This document shows positions 37,401-49,830 of a stretch of DNA of 64,000 nucleotides, piece by piece; positions within the stretch are counted from its first letter, which is position 1, and every line of letters begins with the position of its first letter. The stretch is from Acanthacorydalis orientalis. Lineage: Eukaryota; Arthropoda; Insecta; Megaloptera; Corydalidae. The stretch lies in NCBI GenBank assembly GCA_034766995.1, contig CM068317.1:22664292-22728291 (forward strand). The letters are read 5' to 3'. A program made the position numbers and the translations under genes. The notes beneath the pieces were generated by a model. It did no database searches. It had not been told where the DNA came from and worked only from the letters and a program-made list of their open reading frames with translations.

Positions 37401-40400
37401 AATTCATGAATGATACAATTGATGTCCCCGTAGCGGGGCCTTTCGACCTTTAAGGGTTAAAGTATATTTGATAGCATTAATTTGAAACAAATATTTGGAG
37501 TGAAGTAGTTTTTTTTTAATTATGTATTTAAGCCTCTTTGGAACGCAGAGGAAATATGGACCTATACTTTATGCAATTAGCATATAAAAATATGTATCTG
37601 TTATCTCATACTTTAAATACGATCGAGAAGTTCATACTACATATTCCCAATAGACCTGGCGTTAGAATTTTCAAGTGGAATTTCGACAACTTTAGCACAA
37701 ATTTACAGCAATCATTCTAGCATAATATTCAATTTATACTTAAGATTTTCACCCTATTGGAATTACAAACGATTATATAAGCCAATTTAAATGACACTTT
37801 CTCTAAGAGTTTTCTTTAAAATAATAATTGACCTATAATCTAAACTCTGCCGTGTTTTATATAATGGGATGAAAAAAAAATATATTTATTCAGTTATTCC
37901 TTTAGGATTTGCCTGACCACTCTTCCATAAGAGTGAAAATTATTAAAATTAGATTTATTCAGGAATATAACATTATTTTAAAGTCAAATTATTTATTTTT
38001 ATGATTGCAAGTTACACCGTTTTAAGTTTATAATTAAAACTAGTTCCACATTAATACCAATTTATTATGAACTGAATAGCTTTATATATTTCTTGTAAAT
38101 ATTTACCAGTTCTATATGGTAAAAGTAGGTAATTGACAATATTGTATTTATACATAGATTAATGATTAGTCGTTACTCTAGTACAATGCAGTTACTTTTA
38201 GTACAATTTTGTACATTAAATATAAAACGTATTACTTTTTATATTTATTATAGCTAAACAAAAACCAAAATAATGTAATCCTTTTTTAAAAAATAATAAC
38301 TTTTTAGGTAATGTATTTTGAGCTAAATAAGTCAATGCCATATTGTTATAATTTTCACTGAAGCGATTTTTCTACATAAGTATTCAGTAGAATTTTATTT
38401 TCTTGTAATTTAACAAAAAACATGTTATAAATAAATTACCTGATCCTGAATTTTGTTTACGATATCCTTCATTGTATCCGTTAAACTCTGAGTCGAATTT
38501 GTTAAAGCGCCGATAACATCTTTTGCATCAGCACTTTTGACCTGTCCTTGAAATGTTTCTATTTGCTTCGCAAGACTCGTCATTATTCTTTGTATTTGGA
38601 TGCTTATACTTTCTATGTCATCTTTTACTTCAGGTTTTTCTTCGACTTCACGTTTATTTTTGCACTCAGATATCTAAATATAGTATAAACAATCAAGTTC
38701 TTTTTTTAATCGAATACTTAAGAAAATAATTTTGTAAACTGATGGATATATAACGAATTTTTTTATTTTTTTAAAAAACGTTACTAAACCTGAATCTTGT
38801 TAAGCGTTTAAAATTTCGATTTTAATGAAATTTGATCTAAGCTTTAATTCTAATTCATGATACGAAATAAGATATGAAAAAGGGAATTACTTTATAACTT
38901 AAAAATTAAGAGTGAGAGAGGAAAGCAAATAAACGGATACTGAAGACCTTAAACACTAAGAATAAAGAGTGATTCAATAAGAATTTCCATATAATAATGG
39001 TGAATATTTTTCAAACGTCAAAGTATTTGTCAATGTTGAAGTGACTTTCGTAGAATGTAAATGTGTACAACATTAATCAAGGAGCAATACATGACGGAAT
39101 AACTTGTTAAAATTATCGTAACCTATTAAGCAAATAGGCGTTAGAGGGGAAGTGCACACCGCACTCTACGTGAATATTTTGATATACAAAATCGACCTTC
39201 TGGGCGCACAATTTGGAATTTGATCAAGAAGTTCGAACAAACTGAGTCACTAGCAGACATCAAAACACCTCAGCATGCCCGTGCAAGACGCTTGGGCACG
39301 AATATTGCCATGGTTCGTGAAGATGTGGCCGAGAAATTGGACACATCGATATGTGGTCGATCGCAGCAATTGGGTCTTCCGTATTCCACTACGCAGCGAA
39401 TTTTGACAAACGATTTGCATTTACACACTTACAAGATCCAAATAACACAAGATTTAAAGCCTAGAAACCATCAACAGCGTCGTGAATTTACCGAATTAAT
39501 GCGTGAACAAGGAGTGTAACTTTCGAAGAAAATCGTTTTCAGTAATGTGGCGCATTTTCACCTCAATGGATTCGTAAACAAACAAAATTATCCCATTTGG
39601 GGATTGTAAAATCCAACAGAGATTTACGAGAAGCAAATGCATCCTCGAAAATTGACGTGTGTAACATGTGATCTGAAGGCGTAATTGGCTTGTATTTTTT
39701 TGAAGATGGTAAGGAAAAAGCTGTTAAAGTCAATGCCATTTGCTATCGGAGTATAAGACCAATTTTTTTGTGAGACCAATTGGAAGATATGGGCATAGAG
39801 TATCTCAGGTTTCAGCAAGATAGTGCCATCAGCACACATCAGAAGAAACAATCGCGCTACTGCGCACAAAATTTCCAGGCCTAATCTCACGAAACAGTGA
39901 CATAAATTGACTGCCGAGATCATGCAATTTAACTCCTCTAGATTCATTTCTTTGGAGTTATTTGAAAATTGGTATCAACGAAAACAAACCGAACACGATT
40001 GTAGAGCTGAAACAGGAAATAGACTCAAAATAGCCGACATGGAGCCTGCATTGTACAGCGATGTAATCAAAAATTATGATAAGTGCATTATGTTAAGCCA
40101 TAGGGACCGCGGCAACCATTTGAACGATATAATCTTTCATATATAATTGTATTAAATTGAACTAAAATATTAAGTAAAAAAACAACGTGATTTTTTTAAT
40201 TTTTGTATTTTTTTTTGTACTTTCATGTGGAAGTCTAAATTGAATCACTCTTTATATATTTTAATAGGATAGTTTAACGTTAGATAAACGTTATAGGGAA
40301 ACCAACGAATACGAAAATTTTCAAGAAAAACTGGAAAAGAAGAATGCGTAAATGTATTGCGAAACTGTGACAAAATTTGCAAGATATTTTTGGCTAAGAT

Positions 40401-42300
40401 GGAACAACAACTTGGACCGTTAAATATTAAAACACGGCTATAAAATATTATAAAATAAAAATGAAACAATGTCAGATTTATCAATCGACAGCAGATAAGG
40501 AAACTAATACATACTGTACACATATAAGTTCTATGGAAAAAAATTGTTTTCATCATGCAGATATTTGTTACGCTGAATTCTCAACTTTTGAATCGTAGGA
40601 AGCATAACAGCATACGTGAAAGTATCTTTTTTTAGTAAAATTACATTATTATTATTTTTAAAATAAAATGTAATTGAAATTCGTAAGCCGAAGAAAGAAA
40701 TGGTGCATTTTTGATTAAATAAACTTTACTTAAAACATAATGAAACATATTTTTGGATTAATACATTTTATTAAGAGAAATAATAGTTATTCTAGAGTTG
40801 AAAATGATTTTATGATGTGTCAACACATTATTTGATTTGTGAGAGTGAAAAAGTGTGCGAGTAAAACTATTACATCACTCTAGTGATAAAACTTGTTTTA
40901 TTACACCGACGACAGATTACTAAATATTAACTCAATAACATCATGTATTATATATATATATATATATTAGATTAATATAAGTTGTTAATGAGTAAATACT
41001 ATTTAGTAACGTTTTATTAGTGGTACTAATTATATTATACACCGTAACTAATAATTACTTATAAAATATCCACAATAATAAATAAGAAATATAAATAGTC
41101 ACACATTTAAAATAACAGATTTGATTTTCGAGCAACATTACAAATTGATCTGATAATTGATTTTAGTTAATTTTATTATGTAAATCAACCCCTTAAGCGT
41201 TTATGTCGAATATGCTCGTCATGAAAAGATGACATTTTTTTGTTTAATGTCGAGTATACTCGTCATATAGAAAAAAAAATCGCTTTTGCTATTTATTGTA
41301 AAATTTAGGTAAATAAATATATATATATATTTGTAATTTTAGCACATTTTAGAATATTTCTAAGCAGTTTTCACTTTGTTTCGTGAATCTTACATCTGCT
41401 ATCTAGAGACGATATTATAGGGTGTAATAGAAAAACTTGTGAAGTGAATAATGTTTTTATTTATCCTCCCAGATGAGTTTTACTGATAGAGATAAAAATA
41501 TATTTTTACATTCGGGAAAACGGAAAAGAGCGATAATACCTGTAACGTCTTCTGATTAAAGTAATGATGAGGTTGAAGAAGACCATGAAGATATGGTTTT
41601 ACATACAAGGACATAGAAAAGAATATCAGTAATTTCAACGTCTTCCGATGAAAGTAGTGATGAGGATGAAGAAAGTAATGAACCCGATAAAGAAAATAAA
41701 AATTCAAATGTACAATGGAATATTAGAGGCGGAGAGCGAGCACCATTTAAATTTACTGCTCATCCTGGTCCAAATTTCACTATTCCCAATTCGTTAAAAA
41801 ACCATGTGTGTTCAATATGGAATTTTTTTTAAATTATGACTTACTAATCATAATAATAGTGGAGCAAACTAATTTATATGCTGAGCAATATTTGTAAAGT
41901 CGCCTGAATTTGAAACAACAATCAAGATTAAGTAAATGGATGCCAACAAACAGTAATAAAATACGATTTGTGAATTACTTACTAATAAAATTAAAAAATT
42001 TTCAAAGAAACAACCAAAAAAATGTATCATTTTATTATAATTGAACTCAATCTTACAGCAAACGCATTTACTGTGTTTTCGTCGAGTATACTCGTCATCG
42101 CTTATAAATAATTAAGCACACCAGTGCACATTCTCACAATAAAACAAAACGTATAAAGGGTTAAGAATATTTGTCTTCTTATATCAGCTACATAAATATA
42201 TTATACACAATTTACATACCTACAAATCTATATATAATTACTTATTTACCTGACATAAAACTGCTATAAATACTACAAACAAACACAATTTAAATGCCAT
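34465..42300 (-). CDS. apoLp-III: Apolipophorin-III
   Basis: Exchangeable haemolymph lipid carrier: an amphipathic helix bundle that opens on lipoprotein surfaces during lipid transport and also acts in immune recognition in insects. Minus-strand coding exons: 42300-42250, 38673-38440, 35000-34799 and 34592-34465. The phases (0, 0, 1) join exactly and give 204 aa, the usual size. Exon 1 is the signal peptide MAFKLCLFVVFIAVLCQ. The mature chain is a series of amphipathic helices rich in Gln, Asn, Ser and Lys (QIQRIMTSLAKQIETFQGQV; EITKAQDKFESGLTSILTEA; TSIATSALNQVMDVGKNLQK). There is one early Cys, in SECKNK just after the signal. The family assignment rests on helix pattern, length, secretion and exon layout; sequence conservation in this family is always low. 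The introns of 3.6 and 3.4 kb hold four transposon insertions. Confidence 0.88.
34678..34714. repeat. (TA)n microsatellite in apoLp-III intron 3
   Basis: Two short TA runs around TTGTA, forming an imperfect palindrome, inside the 206-bp third intron. Confidence 0.85.
35739..35778. repeat. Perfect 18-bp hairpin
   Basis: CTAAAATAGCTAACCATT at 35739-35756 is followed by the 4-base loop TAAC and its exact reverse complement at 35761-35778. A second, shorter inverted pair (AGCTAAC/GTTAGCT) lies just to the left at 35721-35740, so TAGCTAAC or its complement occurs four times in about 60 bp. It lies in apoLp-III intron 2. Confidence 0.9.
36044..37307 (-). mobile_element. Mariner copy D, nearly full length, inactivated
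   Basis: A 1,264-bp element with TA at both flanks. The ends TTGGGTCATTCCATAAGTAA and TTGGGCCATTCCATAAGTAA are inverted repeats. Minus-strand transposase blocks run in order through frameshifts: WEFRYGNNTITAVKKLCEIY and WFQRFRSGNHSLEDDERSER (DNA-binding), VTGDEKWIIYNN (first Asp intact), FHHENARPHTAP (second Asp replaced by Glu) and THPPYSPDLAPSYHN (third Asp lost). It lies in apoLp-III intron 2, in the same orientation as that gene. Confidence 0.92.
37368..37460. mobile_element. 93-bp TTAA-flanked miniature inverted-repeat element
   Basis: The left end TTAACCCTTAACGGCCGA and the right end, read inverted, TTAACCCTTAAAGGTCGA match at 16 of 18 positions. They include the TTAA duplication typical of piggyBac targets. 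Inside are two small inverted repeats: ATGAATTTAATTCAT and CCCCGTAGCGGGG. No coding capacity. It lies 60 bp beyond mariner D in apoLp-III intron 2. Confidence 0.8.
37461..38439. other. Rest of apoLp-III intron 2
   Basis: AT-rich, no repeat or gene recognised. A 60-codon plus-strand frame at 37538 has no recognisable content. Confidence 0.5.
38965..40252 (+). mobile_element. Tc1/mariner-superfamily element with DUF4817-type transposase, dead
   Basis: The inverted ends share AAGAGTGATTCAAT and are flanked by TA; the element is about 1,288 bp. The longest frame (39220-39519) reads like the helix-turn-helix half of DUF4817-type insect transposases (LGLPYSTTQRILTNDLHLHT then YKIQITQDLKPRNHQQRREF). 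Later blocks in other frames are FQQDSAIS.H, matching the FQQDGA.CH motif with the second Asp, and KIADMEPALYSDVIKNYDKC near the C-terminus. Stops break the catalytic region. It lies in apoLp-III intron 1. Confidence 0.85.
40253..41188. other. apoLp-III intron 1, between two transposons
   Basis: AT-rich, with a short (TA)n at 40950-40969. The frame at 40245-40556 on the minus strand has no recognisable content and overlaps a transposon end. Confidence 0.5.
41189..42160 (+). mobile_element. piggyBac-like deletion derivative A
   Basis: The ends CCCCTTAAGCGTTT and, inverted, CCCTTTATACGTTT are flanked by TCAA (left) and TTAA (right), fitting TTAA targeting with one substitution. Subterminal boxes GTCGAATATGCTCGTCAT (41214) and GTCGAGTATACTCGTCAT (41249, and again near the right end at 42090) contain the palindrome CGAGTATACTCG. 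Inside is an acidic Ser/Asp/Glu-rich transposase N-terminus (TSSDESSDEDEESNEP, then APFKFTAHPGPNF near 41730-41780) with stops. The DDE domain is missing. It lies in apoLp-III intron 1, about 90 bp from exon 1. Confidence 0.85.
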
Positions 42301-43369
42301 TTTTAAAACTTTTCACTGAAATGCTTGAACGATGAGAACACACTACAAAATGATAACTTCTGTACCAATCAGTGTTTATATAAACAATACAAACTCATAA
42401 CACTAAACAATCTGTACTATTTAAGTGACTATTACTATAGTTTGGAAATGTTTCTGTTTCGCAGAATATGTCAAATATCTATGTGTCAAATGATAATCTT
42501 TGAACTGTATTTTGTAGGGTTATGAAATTTGGCAATAGAGAAACAATTGATTTGAATAAATATAAGTTATAAAATAATTGTTTCTGGAACATTCCGAATA
42601 TGGGTGCATTATTATTCTTAATTACGGAATAATTGACTCGAAATTTTAATAACGTCTTGATGAATCTATGTGATATGTTGTTTATGTAGGAGATAATTTA
42701 TTTAACTAAGTGAACAATGTCTTTAATTACTCAAATTATATGAATCATATACATAAATACAGACAAATATATGAATTGACAGAGTTAATTGAGGCATCAA
42801 CTATATCAGTATATCAGTTCTATTTCATCAAGTGTCAATTCATAAATTTTCTTTTATTTATAAATTTGAATAATTATTAAACTAATTTTTATATATTATT
42901 TAAAATTTGATGAAAAAGTAATAAAAAATGTATTTTAATATTTATTTATTTAGATAATTATTAACACTATTTTAATAAACTGCTTAATATATTTTTCTCG
43001 ATCATTTATATCATTTTAAACATGTAAGTTAGACATGTATTAAAATATTTAAAACATATGTAAAAAAATGTTTATAGATGATATATAATATTTGGTTCAA
43101 GGCGATATCTAATTTATAGATAGGTCATACATACTCTACAATGTTTATAGGATATAATAAGAAATTCATTTAGAAGTACTACATACTTTTTAATTTTATA
43201 AATTTCAATAAGAAGTTATATTTTACTATTTTGTTTACTTATATTTTTTTGACTACTGTTTTACTATAGTTATAATCTGAAAAATTGCATTTAGCTTACT
43301 CATTGTTTAAATAATGCTATATTAGGAGATGTAGCAATTAGAAAAGAATTAATTTATTTTAAAAATGAT
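42301..43369. other. Upstream region of apoLp-III
   Basis: AT-rich, expected to hold the apoLp-III promoter and 5' UTR. No motif or gene is assignable. The frame at 42325-42525 overlaps the likely 5' UTR and has no family features. Confidence 0.5.
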
Positions 43370-44870
43370 ACAAACGTCTGAAATTAATCCAAAAAGCTCT
43401 AATAGAATTTACAGAACTAAAGTAAAGAGTTATAGACACGGAATTAAAGAAAAGACGAACAAGTTTAGTTTGCAATTTTTTACCATTTGTTCAGACAAAA
43501 AATGATACACCCTTACATAGATGAAACAATTAAGAAAGGCAACGCACCTAACATAGTATGATGTTCATTATTATTATTAGATAGGAGACATCTGCATTTA
43601 CATTTTATATAACCTGAATTTGTAATTTAGGAAAACAACGACCTGAAATAATTTTAAATGTTGTAGAGGATATTCGAAGGAAAAGAGAAAGAAAATTATT
43701 TAAGTATTACGTCACAAGAAATAAAAAATAACATTAACTGCTTAATTGTATCAGGTAGCTCAAAAAAGTTAAAGGCGGATATTTTAATGAAATTTTCCCC
43801 AATGTAATTAATATACAGTCGAGTATTTTTATGCATATCTTTTTAATGTGGTTTTGAAGTTATGCGGTGCATATTTCATGCAAATTATATAAAGCAGAAA
43901 GCTCTCAATTTTAAAGTTCCATTAATTGTTGACAATGCAGCAGATTATCCGCATTTAGAACATCCAAATGTACAGGTAATGTTTTTTTCACCCGGTACAA
44001 CACGCGTTATTCAACCATCAGATCAAAGAATAATTTTTATTTTTAAAAAATATAACGTTAAGCGCGCTTATCGATTTATATTGAATAAACTAGAAAATGT
44101 GCAATTAACAGTAGTAACTGACATTTGGAAAAAAAATCTATTTTGTACTGTTTAAAACATGATGTGTCTATTATCGCTGAAATAAGACCACAAACTTTAA
44201 ATGCCTACTGGAAAGCAGTTTGGCCTAGATGTGTTGCAAACAACACAATCATTCAAACATCGACATTATCAGCTGAAATCATTACTTTGGTAGGTGAAAT
44301 TGGTGGAGAAGGTTTTGATACCTTTAGCTAGAATAATATCCAAGAATTGTTTGCGGATAATGCCTTAAGTGATGATGATATTATTGGTATAACTTTAGAT
44401 ATTGTCGAAGATCCAGAAAACGATAATAAAGCGGAAGAAAAACCTGCCCTCCTCACCACAAATCTAATTCGAGAAGGTCTTTAACACTGCAATAAATTGG
44501 AAACTCATTTTCTTGTTAGTGACATAAAACGAGCCTTCAAATTCGAACGTGAGCTGAAGAATTGTATGTCTACATATCACGAACTGCATAAAAAATTAGC
44601 AAAATCATTATCGCAAAATTTAATCACTGATTACATTGTCAGAGGAAAAAATCAACACAGAACGAGAATGAAGCAGAACGAGGAAGTTGGCGCTAATGCT
44701 ATTTATAAAAAAAAAAAAGTCTTTACCATACGATACACTGACCATCTCTTTTAGTGACGAAAGTGATTTCGCACCAGTAAATGGTGCCGAACATCGCCAG
44801 ATAATGACCATGATTCTGATGAAAAAATGTAAAAAGAATTGTTACTTTTCAATAAAATCAAATGAATAAA
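43370..44870 (+). mobile_element. Tigger/pogo-type transposase remnant
   Basis: Reads PLIVDNAADYPHLEHPNVQV then TTRVIQPSDQRIIFIFKKYN. These are the DNAxxHP and QPxDQxII signatures of DDE_1 transposases (pogo/Tigger/jerky), holding the second and third acids. It continues in another frame with TLNAYWKAVWPRCVANNTII, LVGEIGGEGFDTFS and an acidic tail, as in Tigger-derived proteins. The N-terminal CENP-B-like DNA-binding half is not readable. At least three frameshifts or stops occur, so it is a pseudogene. Confidence 0.8.
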
Positions 44871-45379
44871 GTTTTAAAATAAACTTATTTTAAGTTTATA
44901 TCAATTTCTTTCAGATTCTCGACACAATTTTTTAGGCATTCTAATTTTCCTTTTTTTATGCGATTTGAGTGTATTTTAACTCATTGCTGTGGTTTTATGC
45001 GATTTTAGACAGTTATGTAACGTATCCCTAATTTTTCAAAATCTTGTCTTTTTTTGCGATTTTTTTATATGCGTTTTTCTGTGAAACGTATCTACCGCAT
45101 ACCAAAAATGTGTTATAGTTCACAAAATTCGCACGTTCGAAGTAAAACTTTTGTGTGGTAGTATGATTTAAATTTACTACTAGTGGCAGTACACTTTTGC
45201 GGTGTGATGAGTTTTTTAAATATCGGAGAGATTTAAATTACTATGAACCATAGAGTTGAAATAATCGTGAAATTCGGGCCATTTATCGAAAGAGACACTG
45301 AATTTAATTAATTCTATTTTATTTTTCATCATGAGCGATTGTTCCATGCAACAGTTATACATAAACATACACTATGATG

Positions 45380-45431
<52 letters not shown>
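45380..45431. repeat. (TA)n microsatellite
   Basis: About 25 TA units to the left of the foldback minisatellite. Confidence 0.95.
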
Positions 45432-45434
<3 letters not shown>

Positions 45435-45559
45435 GACAAATCAGAAATAAATCTTTATTTAAATAATGAAAATATAATTATATTTTTTCTTTATAATAAT
45501 ATACACATTATTTTTTTAGTTTTCTTATTGTACATTGTACTAGCAGCTGTTCGTTGCGT

Positions 45560-46318
45560 TATTGGTAGCAATTTTTAGAAATTGTCTAAAAATCGTCATC
45601 CAGCCCGAGTGGTTTTTCTGTCATCTAAATATCATTAATCATCTCGAGTGGATTTTAGACATTGGCTAAATATTATTTCCCAGCTAAAGCGATATTTAGA
45701 CATTGTCTAAAAATCGTCCCCCAGCCCATGATTTTTCGGTGTCATCCAAAAATTGTCATCATCTCTTCTTTTTTGTCATTTTCGTCCCTTTTATTCCTTT
45801 TTCGTGATCTTTAGTCATATTTCGTATTTTTTCCTACCAACTCGACCTATCGTTCGTTTTGTCTTTATACGTCTTTTTTCGTCCTTTTTTTAAGACTGAT
45901 GATTTTAAGACTGTCTAAAAGTTGCCTCGCAGCTCCGTTGATTTTTAGACAATGTCTAAAAACCGTCTCGCGACCCACTTGATTAAGGCAATGTCTAAAA
46001 ATCTTTTCGCAGCCCCCATGGTTTTGATCAAAAATTATCTCGCAGCCCGCTTGATTTTTACACAATGTTTAAAAATCGTCACGCGGCCTCCTTGACTTTT
46101 AGACAATGTCGAAAAATCGTCTCACGTTCCTCTTGATTTTTAGTTTGTCTAAAAATCGTCTCGCGATCCCCTCGATTTTTAGACAATATCTAAAAATCGT
46201 CTCGCGGACTCATTTATTTTTAGATGCCTAAAAATCGGCTCGCGCCCACTTGATTTTTAGATAATGTCTAAAAATCGTCACGCGGCCCCTTGATTTTTAG
46301 ACAATGTTTGAAAATCGT
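45560..46318. repeat. Minisatellite with a foldback in each unit
   Basis: About 15 diverged units of 40-50 bp. The consensus is TTGATTTTTAGACAATGTCT, AAAAATCGTCTCGCGGCCCC. Each intact unit holds an inverted pair GATTTTTAGAC / GTCTAAAAATC around AAT, followed by a GC-rich spacer. Units are best preserved at 45930-46318 and decay to the left, with a CT-rich break at 45760-45890. It is not protein coding: the 66-codon minus frame at 45865-46065 is a by-product of the repeat. Confidence 0.88.
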
Positions 46319-46639
46319 TTATTCAATCATACCACAAAAGTCTAATTCATAGATATAATTGATGCGATGTTATTGAGTCATTCATTTTATCAATAATCTG
46401 TGTTATTAAGTTGTAAATTGAAATGTACTGAACGATTGTTTTAAAAATCGATAATTTTACACCATTAATTTGATGACCAACTTTTTTCTAATGATAAAAA
46501 TTAGGTAGTATATAAAACTGATTAAAAACGTGATAAAATATCAACTCTGCATAAAAATAAGGCACAAAATTTAAAAAATCTCAAACTTAATTCATTTATG
46601 TTTATCTAATGTATTGTGTTTGTCTAGAAATTATAATAA

Positions 46640-46990
46640 AATGTTTTAAAAAAATTAACTGGATATTAATATTAGCAAACATACAAAAGAAATTAACACA
46701 AATGCACTGGGCTCCTGTTGAACATCCTCTTTACAGTCCTGACTTATCACCATGTGATTATAGTTTGTCAGTCCATTTAAGGAGGCGCTGGGAGGATGAT
46801 TAGAAAATGAAGAGGTGGAACATTTCATGTGCAATTGGCTTCAGACATGAACCATTATTTTCTATGATAAAGGAATCAACAAACTGCTAATCCTGTGGCA
46901 AGTGTTTAAATGTCGGTGAAAATTATGCATAAAAATGACTTGTTTGTACATTTGAAAAATATTAATTTAATAAAGAATACAGAAAAAAGT
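46640..46990 (+). mobile_element. Mariner C-terminal fragment
   Basis: HPLYSPDLSPCDYSLSVHLR (the SPDLSPCDY motif with the third catalytic Asp), followed in other frames by VEHFMCNWL and FYDKGINKLL, the usual C-terminus of a mariner transposase. The N-terminal two thirds are missing. Confidence 0.8.
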
Positions 46991-47471
46991 TCGGTTTATA
47001 TTTGACTGACTCGTACTTATGATTTCACAACTGATCCTCATCACCCAAAATGTGTTAAATTTCAATTTCCCAAAAAAAAATTTATTTTATTTTATATATT
47101 AGCCTACATATTTTATATATAATTTAAACAGTATGATAGGACTACAAACTCAAACCAATCCCACCATAAAATCAAAAGATTAGTGTAGCTCTGACCAACA
47201 TGTTTATATACTATCTACATCCTGAATTATTAATTTTAAGAACAGAAACGTTAAAAAATCAATTAGTTTATGTTTACTATTTTGATAACTTTATTCGAAT
47301 AATGTATAAATTAAAGAATATCCATGTCCAAATACATAATATACACTTATAAATCTGAAAAATGTTTACTATTTACATTTTATGTTCAGTAATGCAATTA
47401 TTTCAATATTTCATTAACATCTGAAACCAAATCAGTCAGAACATATGAAAACATATGAACAAATAAAATAA

Positions 47472-47539
<68 letters not shown>

Positions 47540-47620
47540 GACTTGTTTCATACAGATACAGAAAAAAAATTTTATGAATTGGATATAAAGAATTATAAAT
47601 TTTGAAATTTAAAAAATATA
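46991..47620. other. Intergenic, downstream of RPC4
   Basis: AT-rich with a (TA)n tract at 47472-47538. The right part should include the RPC4 3' UTR. No gene seen. Confidence 0.55.
47472..47538. repeat. (TA)n microsatellite
   Basis: About 33 TA units, about 80 bp beyond the RPC4 stop codon. Confidence 0.95.
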
Positions 47621-49773
47621 TTACTCATTTTTTAACAAGTATTCCCAATCTGGAGAGACTATTAAACTTCCATCAATGTGACCTAAATTAATCATATCTC
47701 CATTATTTTCAATACCTGTATTCACTGAAATTACATTCTGCAAAAAAAAACACATTAAAATTGATTATTAGCACTTAATTTTTAATTTATAACACAAACC
47801 TGTAAGAAGTTCTGTTGTACACCCAACTGAATATTGAATTGTGTACTGCCCATATATAATTTACTTCGTCCTGACTTATAAATTACTATTTTTCCAACAA
47901 CACCCTCATCTATATCATTTAATGTACATTTTTCTACATTCTGAAAAATGAATAACATTATATATAACAAACAAACATTTCTGTACATAGATGACAAAAA
48001 ACATACCAATGATGATTCTTGCGGTATTGGTTCTACTGACTGTTTATTACCTTTTTTTTGTAGTTTAGGATCATTTGATTCAACTGATTTGCCAAAACCT
48101 GGCAGAGAGTCTGGAAACTGGATCATAAAATAATTATATGTATATCATTTAAATGACTTTTTCAACCTATTGACAACTTTTATATAAAAAAATCATATAT
48201 CATATAAAAATATTAAAAAAATCCTATACTAAAAACCCCAATAAAAATTGAGATAAGAATTACTATTATATTAACATTTACCTGAAAAAATATTAATTTT
48301 GACTTTTTCTCATTTAAGAAATCATTTATATTAGCATGTTGTTTTATTTCTTCCTTTTTAATACCAATTTCAGTTTTTACTTTAATGTTTTCACTAACTA
48401 GAACAAAATAAATTATTTACACAGCCGATAAAATTTTAACTACATTTAAAAATACACAATCAGATGTTTTTTCATGTCAATGAATGATAGTATTACTTAT
48501 TAAAAAAAGAAACAAATATTATCTGTATTAGTTAACTTCTCATCAATTTTTATAAACTTCACATGTATAAGAACATATAGATATTAATATTTAATGAAAA
48601 CTTATTTTTAATAAAATGATTTTCTAATTTAGTAAACACATGCATTAAAAATTTAAAGACATTGTGTGTATGTGTATGTGTGAATAAGGCTTCTGTATAT
48701 ATGTACATTTTAATGTTTTCATGTTTTTGTATATGTATGCATGTATGTACATATGCATATATACTTATTCAATTATATATGACAATGTAGATTACACATA
48801 TGCTTGTTTGTAAGAAACCACATATACAGCGATTTAAAAAGCCTATCTCGGAAAACATTAATATTTATTTTACTTACTATTAAACAAAAAGATAATGAAC
48901 ATAAAAGCATTGAAGCAAACAACACGCATGTTTTATAAATATTCATTTTCCAGACAGTGTTTAGAAATACCAAATAAAAAATTATAAAAAAATACAACTC
49001 TACAAACCTTTATCAAAATATTCATCACTGATTTCTCGCTTTATAACTACATCCTTTAAGTGTCTCATTAAGCATTCTAAAAAATTAAGCAAAAAAAAGA
49101 AAGATACAAAAAGCGTAAATGCAGTTAAAGCCCATAATTTTACTAAACACACCTGAACTTACTTCTTGCTTGATTACAGTACGGTTAGCATTTTCTACAA
49201 TTTCTGATTTATTTACAAGTTGCAAAAAAGATCCTATGGAAGCATACATGCATTTTTAAAGCATACTATAATGATAAAATTTATCCAAACATACCTTCAG
49301 AAAAAGGCAATTTAATAGGTGCAAAATTATAATCGGGCTCATATTTTGAGTAATCCATTTTTTTTTCATAGACTTCTTGTAATTTTCGTTCCTCTTCCTC
49401 TTTATCCACCTAATGAAAACAGAAATTACATTAAAATAAAAACAAAAATTAATATGTAAAAATAGTGAACCTTGATTTCTCTTTTTAAATTAATTTTAGG
49501 CTTTTCCATATAATTTGAGGAATCCTCTCTCAAACTATTACTGCTACTACTAAAAGATTTTCGTCTATTATCAGCAATTCCTTCTGAGAAAACACCTTGA
49601 GATTGAATTAAATTTGATCCACCGCGACCTCGCCCACGACCTCGTCCGCGTGATTCAACTCCTCTACCGCGACCACGGTCACGGCCTTCTCTGACATTTG
49701 GGTGACTTGAAGTTGTTGCCAAATTATCACTGCATTTATAAAATATTTTCTCCTTACTTAGATATTATTCTTG

Positions 49774-49830
<57 letters not shown>

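Larger units (their letters stand above)
45147..46345. mobile_element. Possible non-autonomous element bounded by inverted ends
   Basis: AAACTTTTGTGTGGTAGTAT at 45150 has an inverted partner near 46322-46345 (CAATCATACCACAAAAGTCT). The ends differ by small indels. Between them lie a TA tract and the foldback minisatellite. No transposase is seen. The call is tentative. Confidence 0.35.

Noticed and set aside
44497..44869. Separate small genes at the end of the Tigger region
   Set aside because: They continue the degraded transposase and its acidic tail in shifted frames.
45560..46318. Regularly spaced repeats resembling a CRISPR array
   Set aside because: Units are diverged, contiguous and self-complementary without unique spacers, and the setting is an animal genome.
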